NCBI GenBank assembly: GCA_030726725.1
Contig: JANRDC010000006.1
Location: forward strand, 72,405 to 119,447
Length of the DNA: 47,043 nt
Origin: Flavobacteriaceae bacterium
GTDB taxonomy: Bacteria > Bacteroidota > Bacteroidia > Flavobacteriales > Flavobacteriaceae
Direction: 5' to 3'
Each line of letters begins with the position of its first letter. Within the stretch, counting starts at the first letter, position 1. This document shows positions 34,587-41,842 of this stretch, piece after piece. A model generated the notes under the pieces. The model searched no databases. It had not been told where the DNA came from and saw only the letters and a list, made by a program, of their open reading frames with translations. Position numbers and translations under genes: made by a program.

Positions 34587-35766
34587 GGTACGGATGTATC
34601 GAGTTGTAAATCATTCCGGCATTGGCGCTCATGGCGATAAAACCTTTGGCGTCTTCAGCCGTCCATGCCTTGTTTTCTTCCCCATAAGAACCGAAGGAAG
34701 AACGCATGAGGTCGTTGGGAGAATCAACCCCATCCAAGGTAAATCGGTAGGGGTGTAGGGTGACGATGACCGTGCCTTCCACCGCTTTTTGACTATCGAT
34801 TAGAAAAGCCTCCAGGTTGCGCATCACAGGATCCAGGTATTGGCCTTCGTGCAGCAGCATGCCATAAAAATTCCCGATTTGCTCTTTTTGGAATTGTTGC
34901 CACTTGCTGAGGGTGTGTTTTTCGAGTAGGTGGTGGGCTTTGATGGTCAACAAGGCAGCAGCTGCCTCAAATCCAACACGGCCTTTGATGCCGATGATCG
35001 TATCCCCCACATGGATGTCGCGACCGATTCCATAAGGACCTGCAATGCGCTCCAAGTCTTGAATGAGGACTTGTGGGGCGTCCACACGTCCATCTATAGA
35101 AACTAATTCCCCGGCTTTAAAGCCCAGGCGCAATGTGCGCGGGGTATTTTCGGTCTGTTGGGTTGGGTAAGCGTGTTCGGGCAGGGGTCGATCTGAGGTT
35201 AAGGTTTCTACCCCGCCTACTGAGGTGCCCCAAAGCCCTTTATTGATCGAGTATTTGGCTTTTTCCCATTGCCCTTCAACCCCTTGAGCTTGTAAATAAG
35301 CGATTTCAGTTTCCCGACTTAAAGCTTCATCCCTGATGGGGGTGATCAACTTCATATCCGGGGCGATGATGCGGAAAATCAAATCAAATCGGACCTGGTC
35401 ATTCCCCGCCCCGGTAGATCCATGGGCGATGTGGGTGGCGCCTATTTTTTGGGCGTACTGTACAATTTCTAGGGCTTGAACCACGCGTTCAGCGCTGACC
35501 GATAATGGGTAGGTATTGTTTTTAAGCACATTGCCGAAAATCAAGTAACGCACTACTTTGGTGTAAAAGCGGCGCACCGAGTCGATGGCGGTGTAACTAT
35601 GCACCCCCATAGCCAGCGCTTTGCGTTCGATCTCAGCGATTTCTTCTGGGGCAAATCCCCCCGTATTCACCGTCACCGCATGGACTTCATATCCAGCGAG
35701 CGAAAGGCTTTTGGCGCAATAAGAGGTGTCGAGGCCTCCGGAATAGGCGAGTACTAGTTTTTTCAT
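34579..35766 (-). CDS. argG: Argininosuccinate synthase
   Basis: A 395-residue ATP-dependent ligase joining citrulline and aspartate. The N-terminal PP-loop is LAYSGGLDTSYCAKSL near residues 5-20. AHGSTGAGNDQVRFDL near 114-129 and the TPIRDE segment are typical of the citrulline/aspartate site. It overlaps the upstream GNAT gene by 4 bases (ATGA) and argC by 8. The length matches the bacterial family. Confidence 0.95.
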   Translation of the reverse strand: MKKLVLAYSGGLDTSYCAKSLSLAGYEVHAVTVNTGGFAPEEIAEIERKALAMGVHSYTAIDSVRRFYTKVVRYLIFGNVLKNNTYPLSVSAERVVQALEIVQYAQKIGATHIAHGSTGAGNDQVRFDLIFRIIAPDMKLITPIRDEALSRETEIAYLQAQGVEGQWEKAKYSINKGLWGTSVGGVETLTSDRPLPEHAYPTQQTENTPRTLRLGFKAGELVSIDGRVDAPQVLIQDLERIAGPYGIGRDIHVGDTIIGIKGRVGFEAAAALLTIKAHHLLEKHTLSKWQQFQKEQIGNFYGMLLHEGQYLDPVMRNLEAFLIDSQKAVEGTVIVTLHPYRFTLDGVDSPNDLMRSSFGSYGEENKAWTAEDAKGFIAMSANAGMIYNSIHPYHD

Positions 35767-36383
35767 TTTTTTTGGGCTTTTAGCAATAGTTTTTCCTTGA
35801 TTTGTTTCAGGCGTTGAAATGCTTTGGGATTAAAAATCCGCTCCTTAAGTCCCGGCTTTTTCACCTGAGGATCATAGAGCATTCCGGTACACAGACACAT
35901 TTTGCGTTCTGTACGGGTCAGGATGTCAAAGTTCTTACATGTTTTGCAACCATTCCAAAATTCTGGATCATCGGTCAATTCTGAAAAGGTCACAGGCTTG
36001 TACCCCAAAGCGTAGTTGATTTTCATCACAGCCAGGCCGGTGGTGATACCAAAGAGTTTAGCTTCGGGAAATTTCTTTCTGGATAGGTCAAAAGCGGCCT
36101 GCTTAATTCTTTTGGCCAGACCAGTACCTCTGAAGTCTGGGTGGACGATAAGGCCTGAATTGGCCACAAATTTTTCGTGACCCCATACTTCGATATAACA
36201 GAACCCAGCAAAATCTTCACCGCGCAAAGCGATGATCGCATTCCCGTTTTCCATTTTCTTTTGGATGTATTCCGGGGTGCGTTTGGCGATACCTGTTCCT
36301 CTGATTTTGGCAGATTCTTCAATGGTGTCGCAGATGATGGGTGCGTATTTAAAATGGGTGCGATCAGCAACGAGGATGCGCAT
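35763..36383 (-). CDS. GNAT acetyltransferase, probable N-acetylglutamate synthase
   Basis: A 206-residue GNAT-family acetyltransferase and the first structural gene of the arginine operon. The acetyl-CoA-binding region is NSGLIVHPDFRGTGLAKRI near residues 75-93 (Rx2GxG/A type). No ArgA or ArgJ is otherwise visible in this nine-gene operon, so this protein most likely makes N-acylglutamate, the first step. That is an inference from position and completeness of the pathway. Unusual for a GNAT, a tail holds four Cys (C146, C149, C163, C165, in GCKTCK and MCLC) that could bind zinc, followed by a Lys-rich end. It overlaps argG by 4 bases. Confidence 0.85.
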   Translation of the reverse strand: MRILVADRTHFKYAPIICDTIEESAKIRGTGIAKRTPEYIQKKMENGNAIIALRGEDFAGFCYIEVWGHEKFVANSGLIVHPDFRGTGLAKRIKQAAFDLSRKKFPEAKLFGITTGLAVMKINYALGYKPVTFSELTDDPEFWNGCKTCKNFDILTRTERKMCLCTGMLYDPQVKKPGLKERIFNPKAFQRLKQIKEKLLLKAQKK

Positions 36384-36461
36384 AGCACAACGTGGTGTTT
36401 AGTGAAATAAGTGAAAAAAGGATTTTGTTTTCGAGGGGGAATTGGACACACCTAATTCCAT

Positions 36462-36486
36462 AAAAAGACACACCCTTACGGGCGTG
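36462..36486 (-). terminator. Intrinsic terminator in the arginine operon leader (candidate attenuator)
   Basis: On the minus strand CACGCCC pairs with GGGTGTG (one G-U wobble) around a GTAA tetraloop (arms 36480-36486 and 36469-36475), followed by TCTTTTT. It lies between the putative operon promoter and the GNAT start, 79 bases upstream of the latter. Its loop contains the stop codon of the leader ORF. A termination site in front of the operon, with no upstream gene to end, is best explained as attenuation. Confidence 0.7.
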
Positions 36487-36556
36487 GAAACCTTGGGGTT
36501 GTCCTATAAGAAAAGGACCCCTGAGCTAATGACGATAAAAGTGCTTGGACTTTCAT
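36476..36556 (-). CDS. Candidate arginine-operon leader peptide
   Basis: A 26-codon ORF with ATG at 36556 and TAA at 36478-36476. It ends in YRTTPRFPRP, so Arg codons stand at positions 18 (AGG), 22 (AGG) and 25 (CGC). The Arg-25 codon lies within the 5' arm of the terminator stem and the stop codon lies in its loop. A hairpin at about 36496-36521 (GTCCT pairing with AGGAC, plus three G-C pairs) overlaps Arg-18 and could make RNA polymerase pause. The ATG lies 5 bases after a perfect -7 element, so the transcript may be leaderless or nearly so. Ribosomes stalled for Arg-tRNA at codons 22 or 25 would cover the stem and allow read-through. No translation evidence is available. Confidence 0.5.
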   Translation of the reverse strand: MKVQALLSSLAQGSFSYRTTPRFPRP

Positions 36557-36561
36557 GGGCA

Positions 36562-36569
36562 CAAATGTA
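36562..36569 (-). promoter_or_regulatory. Possible -7 promoter element of the arginine operon
   Basis: TACATTTG on the minus strand matches TAnnTTTG exactly and is 5 bases upstream of the leader-peptide ATG. The start of transcription would be expected near that ATG. A -33 TTG at standard spacing was not found. Confidence 0.45.
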
Positions 36570-36614
36570 ACAAAATATCCAGGCGGTGTCCTGCTAGTTC
36601 AAGGATTTAACAAA

Positions 36615-36622
36615 AAGCGCTT
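36615..36622. promoter_or_regulatory. Second AAGCGCTT operator-like core, upstream of GH32
   Basis: AAGCGCTT repeats the core of the palindrome in front of the LacI-family gene (AAnCGnTT type) in a non-coding region, 71 bases upstream of the GH32 start. Flanking symmetry is weak, so it may be chance. Confidence 0.3.
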
Positions 36623-36693
36623 CAGCTGTCATAAATCGCCAAGTGACTCCACCCAGTGTAAAAAATACTATTTTAGCGCAAAATGATTGAATT

Positions 36694-38229
36694 GTGATCC
36701 GAGTATTCCGCACTGCAGTACTGACTTGCGCCTTATTGGCCGCAGCAGCTTGTCAAAATAAAAAAGAAGCAACACCCCCCGAAGAACCTACTGCTTACCA
36801 TGAGGCCTATCGCCCACAACTGCATTTCTCCCCAGAGGCGCATTGGATGAATGACCCCAATGGTTTGGTCTATCACCAGGGCGTGTATCATTTATTCTAC
36901 CAATACTATCCCGAGGATATCGTTTGGGGTCCCATGCATTGGGGACACGCCACCTCGACTGATTTGGTTTCTTGGACACACCAACCCGTCGCCTTGTTTC
37001 CCGACGAACACGGCTATATCTTTTCCGGTTCTGCGGTGGTGGATACCCAAAACACCAGTGGCTTAGGCACTTTGGAAAACCCACCCATGGTGGCGTTGTA
37101 TACCTACCACAAGGCGGAACGCGAAAAGGAAGGGTTTAATGATTTTCAAACTCAGGGATTGGCCTACAGCTTGGACAACGGGCAGACTTGGACCAAGTAC
37201 GACCGGAATCCGGTGATTAAGAACCCAAACAGCATTCGCGATTTTAGAGACCCCAAGGTGTTTTGGAACGACTTGACGCAAGCTTGGACCATGCTATTGG
37301 TCGCTGGAGATCACGTGCAGATTTGGGGTTCAAAGAATTTGATCGACTGGGCTCAGCAAAGCACTTTTGGCCATGAACTAGGGGCCCATGGAGGTGTTTG
37401 GGAATGCCCTGACTTGTTTGCTTTACCTGTCGAGGGTACGGACCAGGTCCGTTGGGTCATGTTGGTCAGTATCAATCCAGGCGCGCCCAACGGAGGAAGT
37501 GGCACCCAGTATTTTGTGGGTGACTTTGACGGAACCAAGTTTACCACCGATCAAAAAGATCCTCTGTGGATCGATGGAGGCACAGACAACTACGCTGGGG
37601 TGACGTACAACCATACCCCTGATGGATCCAGACAGTTTATCGGCTGGATGAGCAATTGGGCCTATGGTCAGGAAACACCCACCAAGGAGTGGCGTTCTTC
37701 GATGACTTTGGCGAGAACCTTGAGTTTGAGGGCTACACCACAAGGCCCTAGGTTGCGCACCAAGCCTTTGCCTGCGCTGGCATCATACAGTCAGGGTGCG
37801 GCTGAAGCAGTTGCCGTGGATCAACCTTGGACCCAACCCAGTCAAGGGCATTTGCAGGGCCAAGTGTCTGGGGATCAAGTCTTGACTTTGTCCAATGCCT
37901 CTGGTCAATCTGTAGTATTCACCTTTGAGGCTACAAAAAACAGAATCACGGTGGATCGATCCGCTTCTGGGGATGTTTCGTTTAGCGAAGCGTTTGCCGC
38001 AGCGCCTATGCAGATGGATTGGGATAACCCAGCTGACAACACGCCGGTCTCTTTTTATTTAGACGCGTCCTCCATCGAACTCTTTGTCGGTGACGGGGAC
38101 CAGGTGATGACCCTACAGGTATTTCCCACCACGCCCTGGGACCGCATCTCGGTGGCCCCATCTCCAGGTTCAACCACTGATACTCCATGGAGCTGGCAAC
38201 CGATGCGCTCCATTTGGGAAAAGCACTAA
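36694..38229 (+). CDS. GH32 fructan hydrolase lipoprotein (levanase/fructanase/inulinase type)
   Basis: A 511-residue secreted glycoside hydrolase. The GTG start gives MIRVFRTAVLTCALLAAAAC, a lipoprotein signal with Cys at residue 20; an ATG slightly upstream reads into a stop and is not usable. The three GH32 catalytic motifs are intact: WMNDPNG with nucleophile Asp54, FRDPKV with transition-state Asp186 and ECPDLF with acid/base Glu237. A C-terminal beta-sandwich (from about residue 370) completes the family fold. It should hydrolyse beta-fructosides such as levan, inulin or sucrose outside the cytoplasm. No fructokinase or fructan SusCD is present here, so it stands alone. A strong terminator follows 4 bases after the stop. 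Confidence 0.95.
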   Translation: MIRVFRTAVLTCALLAAAACQNKKEATPPEEPTAYHEAYRPQLHFSPEAHWMNDPNGLVYHQGVYHLFYQYYPEDIVWGPMHWGHATSTDLVSWTHQPVALFPDEHGYIFSGSAVVDTQNTSGLGTLENPPMVALYTYHKAEREKEGFNDFQTQGLAYSLDNGQTWTKYDRNPVIKNPNSIRDFRDPKVFWNDLTQAWTMLLVAGDHVQIWGSKNLIDWAQQSTFGHELGAHGGVWECPDLFALPVEGTDQVRWVMLVSINPGAPNGGSGTQYFVGDFDGTKFTTDQKDPLWIDGGTDNYAGVTYNHTPDGSRQFIGWMSNWAYGQETPTKEWRSSMTLARTLSLRATPQGPRLRTKPLPALASYSQGAAEAVAVDQPWTQPSQGHLQGQVSGDQVLTLSNASGQSVVFTFEATKNRITVDRSASGDVSFSEAFAAAPMQMDWDNPADNTPVSFYLDASSIELFVGDGDQVMTLQVFPTTPWDRISVAPSPGSTTDTPWSWQPMRSIWEKH

Positions 38230-38233
38230 TAAA

Positions 38234-38265
38234 AAGGGGCGGCCACAGGCCGCCCCTTAATTTTT
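38234..38265. terminator. Bidirectional terminator between convergent genes
   Basis: An 11-bp perfect stem (AAGGGGCGGCC with GGCCGCCCCTT) closes a 3-base ACA loop, followed by AATTTTT on the plus strand and by T-rich sequence on the minus strand. It separates the GH32 gene (plus) from the lipoprotein gene (minus). Confidence 0.93.
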
Positions 38266-38278
38266 AACCCTTTTGGTG

Positions 38279-38815
38279 TTATTGAACGTTGACTGAAAAA
38301 CTCACCAACACATCGGTTTCACCACCCGCTGTATCCGGATTTCCGTTGTTGGGCTTGGTGGGTAGGTGTCTGAGCATGACAGTCAAGGTGCCCGATCCCT
38401 GGGTGGGGGTGATGGCAAATGCAGTCCCCAAAGGTTGCCCATTCCCATCGTTGTTGAGGTACTCTAGGTTGAGCGAAAAACCATTGGCCACAAAAAACAC
38501 TTGGTGCTCATCGGATTCTGCTTCAACTTCTTCAGTGATATCTTCAGCAGGGCTTTCTGACTCGTTGAGAAAAGTGATGGCACCGACATACCGAACCCCG
38601 GACTTTAATGGTCCAGACACACTGATGTTTGGCGCTTGAGGGCCATCTGCATCCAGATCTCTGTACACCAGGGTGACATTGCCTTCAGCACTGCTTAACG
38701 CCACTTCAACCGTGGTGATCAGTTCTTCTTCGTTGATTTCTTCAGGCACTTCATCTTTGCTGCATGAAATTGCGGTCAGTCCAATAAGTCCGTATATAAA
38801 TAGTAGTTTTTTCAT
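38279..38815 (-). CDS. Lipoprotein of a TonB-receptor-associated family, unknown function
   Basis: A 178-residue lipoprotein (signal MKKLLFIYGLIGLTAISC, Cys at residue 18). The mature part is acidic and beta-rich in appearance, with TTVEVALSS, VYRDLDADGPQAPNISVSGPL, an acidic ESPAEDITEEVEAESDEH stretch and a closing PNNGNPDTAGGETDVLVSFSVNV. I recognise this pattern from small flavobacterial lipoproteins encoded next to TonB receptors, but the function is not known to me. It lies 5 bases after the TonB receptor, in the same operon. The acidic and His-containing segment could bind metal at the surface; that is an inference. Confidence 0.82.
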   Translation of the reverse strand: MKKLLFIYGLIGLTAISCSKDEVPEEINEEELITTVEVALSSAEGNVTLVYRDLDADGPQAPNISVSGPLKSGVRYVGAITFLNESESPAEDITEEVEAESDEHQVFFVANGFSLNLEYLNNDGNGQPLGTAFAITPTQGSGTLTVMLRHLPTKPNNGNPDTAGGETDVLVSFSVNVQ

Positions 38816-38820
38816 ATGAA

Positions 38821-41211
38821 TTAGAATTTTAAAATGGAATAAAGTTGAATAGAACGCCCCAAGTCATCTGCGTAAAAACGCAGGCGATTCAGGTAGTTTC
38901 TGTAATTTAAGTCAGTTGCATTGCGGATCGATAATCCAATTTTTGGTTGGAGTTTTCCTTGTTTTTTTACTTGGTATTCCAAGCGGGTATGCCAAAGTCC
39001 ATAGGCGCTCGGCGGTGTGGATAGGTCCAGGTCAACCGTCCTGTTTTCCGTGGGAATAAACACCGCTATGTCGTATTTTGGAAACCGGGTTTGCTCGGCT
39101 GTCCATTGGTGTTCCAAACTCCACGACCACACCCCTTTGTTCCAAGCTATTTGGTTGTTAATCGTCGGCGGTGGCATCATCATCAAAGGCTCGTCACGAT
39201 CGGTGTCTGTTCCACGCAGCCACGAAGCTTGGTGCGCAGAGCGCCAATGTTCGCTCCATTGATGCGCCGCATCAACATCAAGGCCCCAAATAGAAGCCGT
39301 AGTTTGTCGGTATTCCCAGACCTGAAAATGTCCCCGGATGGTCTGCATGGCCCCGGTGGGTACCAAGAGCATAAATCCTTCGATCCACTGAGCGTACGGG
39401 TGAATCTCCAAGGTGGTACGCCCTGTTTTTTTGGTCCAAGTCCCACTTGCTTTATGGGATACTTCTGGGCTAAATCTGATGTCGCCTAACTCTATACTCG
39501 CTGCAGAATGGTGCAGGCCTTCACTGAAGAGTTCGGCGGGATTGGGCGCTCGACTTGCCCGTGCGATATTGAAGTACTGTTCCCATCCGCGTCCCGCATC
39601 TCGATGCAGTCCCAGACTCCCAGACCAAGTGGTGTAATCGAGTAGTGGTCGGGTCAGCATTTGCTGTTCTTCTTTCCAAACTACCCAATCGCTAAAGTCA
39701 TCACCGTATTGGCGCTGGTCCCAAAAACCAGTTCGGTAGTACTTATATCCTTGGATTTCCTGGTGGTCGACTCGGATACCCGCATCGACAATCCACAGGT
39801 CGTCCACGGGTTTTGTCCCCAACAGATAACCTCCGTATTGCTGGGATTGATAGTCGGGAATCAAGCGTTTGACCCCTGTGCCAGGGTCCGATGCGTTGGA
39901 CTGTGTGCCCAGCACCATACCGTATTCCAGGGTCTGTTGTTTGGGGTCAGTTTTTTTAACGTGTAGGTTGGCGTTAAAACTTTGAAGCGTCAGGTCGAGC
40001 GCTGGCGTTCCTTTAAGGGACCCTCTGCGCACATCGAATTCTTTGCGTTGGTTGAATTGATAGTCGATCTGTGCAGATACAGTACCCCAAAACGGGTGGC
40101 GATAATATCCATCAATCCGCGTAAGACCGTGTCCAACTGATTGACGCGGCGCATCGATGACATAGTCAAACTCCTCGATGATCAAAGGTGTTTGAGCGCT
40201 GAGCGCCCGGAATTGATCCTCTGCGCCAGAAAGATGGGATGCAGCCAATATACCCAAGTCGCTACCGATCCAAGAACCATAAGCGGAGAACCCAAAGTCA
40301 GTTTGTTTCCACCCCCATTGTCCGCTCCAGCTTTTTTGCTCCATAGCTGTGTTGGTCAACAGATAATCTGGCGCCTCAAGGTCTCCTTGTTTTTGGAAGC
40401 CTGCGGTCATGCTCGAGAACCAACCATTGGCCTGGCTGCGGTTGAGTTGAAGACTGCTTTGGAACCCTTGTCCGTTGTCTTGGTAGGACACCTGTGCCTT
40501 GCCCCACAAGGTATCCTGGCGCACTGGACGCGTGGATTGAGCGATGACTACCCCGCCCAAAGCATCTCCGGTATATCTCAATGCTTGAGCTCCTTTGACC
40601 ACAGTTACTGCCGCTAAGGTGCTTAAGTCCACCATAGGGGCGTGTTCGGCGCCCCATTCTTGGTCTTCTACGCGCACTCCGTTCAGCATCAAGGCTACCC
40701 GAGAACTGTGCAGTCCATGAATGATGGGTTTCACCACATTGTTGCCCGTTTTAAGACTGTTCACTCCGCTCACCTGGCTGATCAGGTCACCTAGGCTACC
40801 TCCTTGTGCCCGTTCTATTTGGGCTCCGACAATTTTGCTGGCGTTGTTGCTGGTGTTTGGGTCGCTGAAAACAGCTGCCTGTACCATCACCTCGTCCAAC
40901 AGGTGGATGTGATGTTCAATAAAGAAATCCTGTGTCAGATTTTTGGTCAGGTCAACCGCGGTCTCCAGGGGCTCACAAAACGGGTGGATGATGCGCACTC
41001 GGTATTTTCCAGGCACAATATCCACGATCAAAAACTGACCGTCAAGATCGGTAGTTGCCACCTTATCCGTGCCGAGCAACTGCACAGCAGCTCCAGACAT
41101 GGGGTTTTGGTCCGTCAGGTCCAAAACCCTGCCCTTGAGGGTGTGGTAGGTCGATTGACTGTAGCCCCATAGACTGATGCCTAGGGTGCAGAGGATAAGC
41201 AGGATTCGCAT
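38821..41211 (-). CDS. TonB-dependent receptor, probable metal uptake
   Basis: A 796-residue outer membrane receptor. A signal peptide (about 18 residues, ending WGYSQ) precedes a CarboxypepD_reg-like domain (residues ~22-90), a TonB-box region (IHLLDEVMVQAAVF), the plug (GGSLGDLISQVSGVNSLKTG, IHGLHSSRVALMLNGVRVE, VVKGAQALRYTGDALGGVV) and a 22-strand-type barrel ending in SIQLYSILKF. The HHIHLL stretch and the QEWGAEHAP plug motif resemble ZnuD-like zinc receptors. It is flanked by a His/Cys-rich small protein and an acidic lipoprotein, which supports metal uptake. The actual metal is not determined by sequence. Confidence 0.92.
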   Translation of the reverse strand: MRILLILCTLGISLWGYSQSTYHTLKGRVLDLTDQNPMSGAAVQLLGTDKVATTDLDGQFLIVDIVPGKYRVRIIHPFCEPLETAVDLTKNLTQDFFIEHHIHLLDEVMVQAAVFSDPNTSNNASKIVGAQIERAQGGSLGDLISQVSGVNSLKTGNNVVKPIIHGLHSSRVALMLNGVRVEDQEWGAEHAPMVDLSTLAAVTVVKGAQALRYTGDALGGVVIAQSTRPVRQDTLWGKAQVSYQDNGQGFQSSLQLNRSQANGWFSSMTAGFQKQGDLEAPDYLLTNTAMEQKSWSGQWGWKQTDFGFSAYGSWIGSDLGILAASHLSGAEDQFRALSAQTPLIIEEFDYVIDAPRQSVGHGLTRIDGYYRHPFWGTVSAQIDYQFNQRKEFDVRRGSLKGTPALDLTLQSFNANLHVKKTDPKQQTLEYGMVLGTQSNASDPGTGVKRLIPDYQSQQYGGYLLGTKPVDDLWIVDAGIRVDHQEIQGYKYYRTGFWDQRQYGDDFSDWVVWKEEQQMLTRPLLDYTTWSGSLGLHRDAGRGWEQYFNIARASRAPNPAELFSEGLHHSAASIELGDIRFSPEVSHKASGTWTKKTGRTTLEIHPYAQWIEGFMLLVPTGAMQTIRGHFQVWEYRQTTASIWGLDVDAAHQWSEHWRSAHQASWLRGTDTDRDEPLMMMPPPTINNQIAWNKGVWSWSLEHQWTAEQTRFPKYDIAVFIPTENRTVDLDLSTPPSAYGLWHTRLEYQVKKQGKLQPKIGLSIRNATDLNYRNYLNRLRFYADDLGRSIQLYSILKF

Positions 41212-41243
41212 AGCGCTTTAATTGATCAATAATTCAGTGAAGA

Positions 41244-41573
41244 CTAGATCAAACCCGAAGGGGGCGCGCGCAATGGGTTTTTGGGTTGGTAAAATGAAGT
41301 CTGATACGGGGTGAAAAAATTGCTTTTTTCGTAAGTGGCTTCAGGAATCCAAGGCTGGAATACCAGGGGAACTTGGAGCTGCATGGGTGCCAAACGCATG
41401 TGGTACACCCAACATTTTGGTTTGGCTTGGTGAAAATGGTGATCTGCCTGTTCGCATTTGACTTCGTGCTCAGCTTCAAAGCCGTGGTGCAATTGCACAC
41501 CCAGGGGGGTCAAAAAGATCCCCAGCAGCAGCAAAGCACTGACTAGTCGAGCAAGCGAAACAGTTAGGCGCAT
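41244..41573 (-). CDS. Small His/Cys-rich protein upstream of the TonB receptor
   Basis: A 109-residue protein with one N-terminal hydrophobic segment (residues ~8-27), either a signal peptide or a membrane anchor. Potential metal ligands crowd residues 29-58 (H29, H30, H36, C40, H45, H46, H48, C54, H58), then a Pro/aromatic-rich tail. Its ATG lies 32 bases upstream of the TonB receptor, so it heads that operon. The function is not known; periplasmic metal binding or sensing fits the ligands and the neighbour. The overall call is an inference from composition and context. Confidence 0.72.
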   Translation of the reverse strand: MRLTVSLARLVSALLLLGIFLTPLGVQLHHGFEAEHEVKCEQADHHFHQAKPKCWVYHMRLAPMQLQVPLVFQPWIPEATYEKSNFFTPYQTSFYQPKNPLRAPPSGLI

Positions 41574-41577
41574 TCTT

Positions 41578-41585
41578 TAAAGATA
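41578..41585 (-). promoter_or_regulatory. Possible -7 element of the TonB-receptor operon
   Basis: TATCTTTA on the minus strand differs from TAnnTTTG by one base and lies 4 bases upstream of the ATG of the His/Cys-rich gene. Confidence 0.3.
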
Positions 41586-41600
41586 CGAAATTTTAAGGAT

Positions 41601-41765
41601 TTATCCGTTGTGGGCACCGTTGCAAAATGGTGGAGTTCCTGTTTTTCCACAGCCGCAAAGCGTAAATCTGGGCCCGTGTTCTATTTCAGTCCCGTGCTCA
41701 TCGGTGAGGGTTACTGTTCCTTTAACGACGATCTGCCCATTGGATTTTCTGATGATTTCTGTCAT
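41601..41765 (-). CDS. CDGSH iron-sulfur domain protein
   Basis: A 54-residue ORF. It encodes a complete CDGSH motif, CGCGKTGTPPFCNGAH, at residues 37-52, so three Cys (37, 39, 48) and one His (52) can hold a [2Fe-2S] cluster in the mitoNEET manner. The usual Asp after the third Cys is Asn. The preceding part (MTEIIRKSNGQIVVKGTVTL) is beta-rich, as in small bacterial members. The protein should be cytoplasmic and act in electron transfer or iron-sulfur handling. It stands alone upstream of the TonB-receptor operon and divergent from the GMC oxidoreductase gene. Confidence 0.9.
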   Translation of the reverse strand: MTEIIRKSNGQIVVKGTVTLTDEHGTEIEHGPRFTLCGCGKTGTPPFCNGAHNG

Positions 41766-41842
41766 GACTTTTTTTGGTTGCTAGATTAAAAATGGATACT
41801 TTAAGGGTCGAATCACCTAAGCGGTAGCAATATACTACAAAG

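Noticed and set aside
36026-36451. 141-codon minus-strand ORF overlapping the GNAT gene
   Set aside because: It is out of frame within a well-supported GNAT gene and has no recognisable features.
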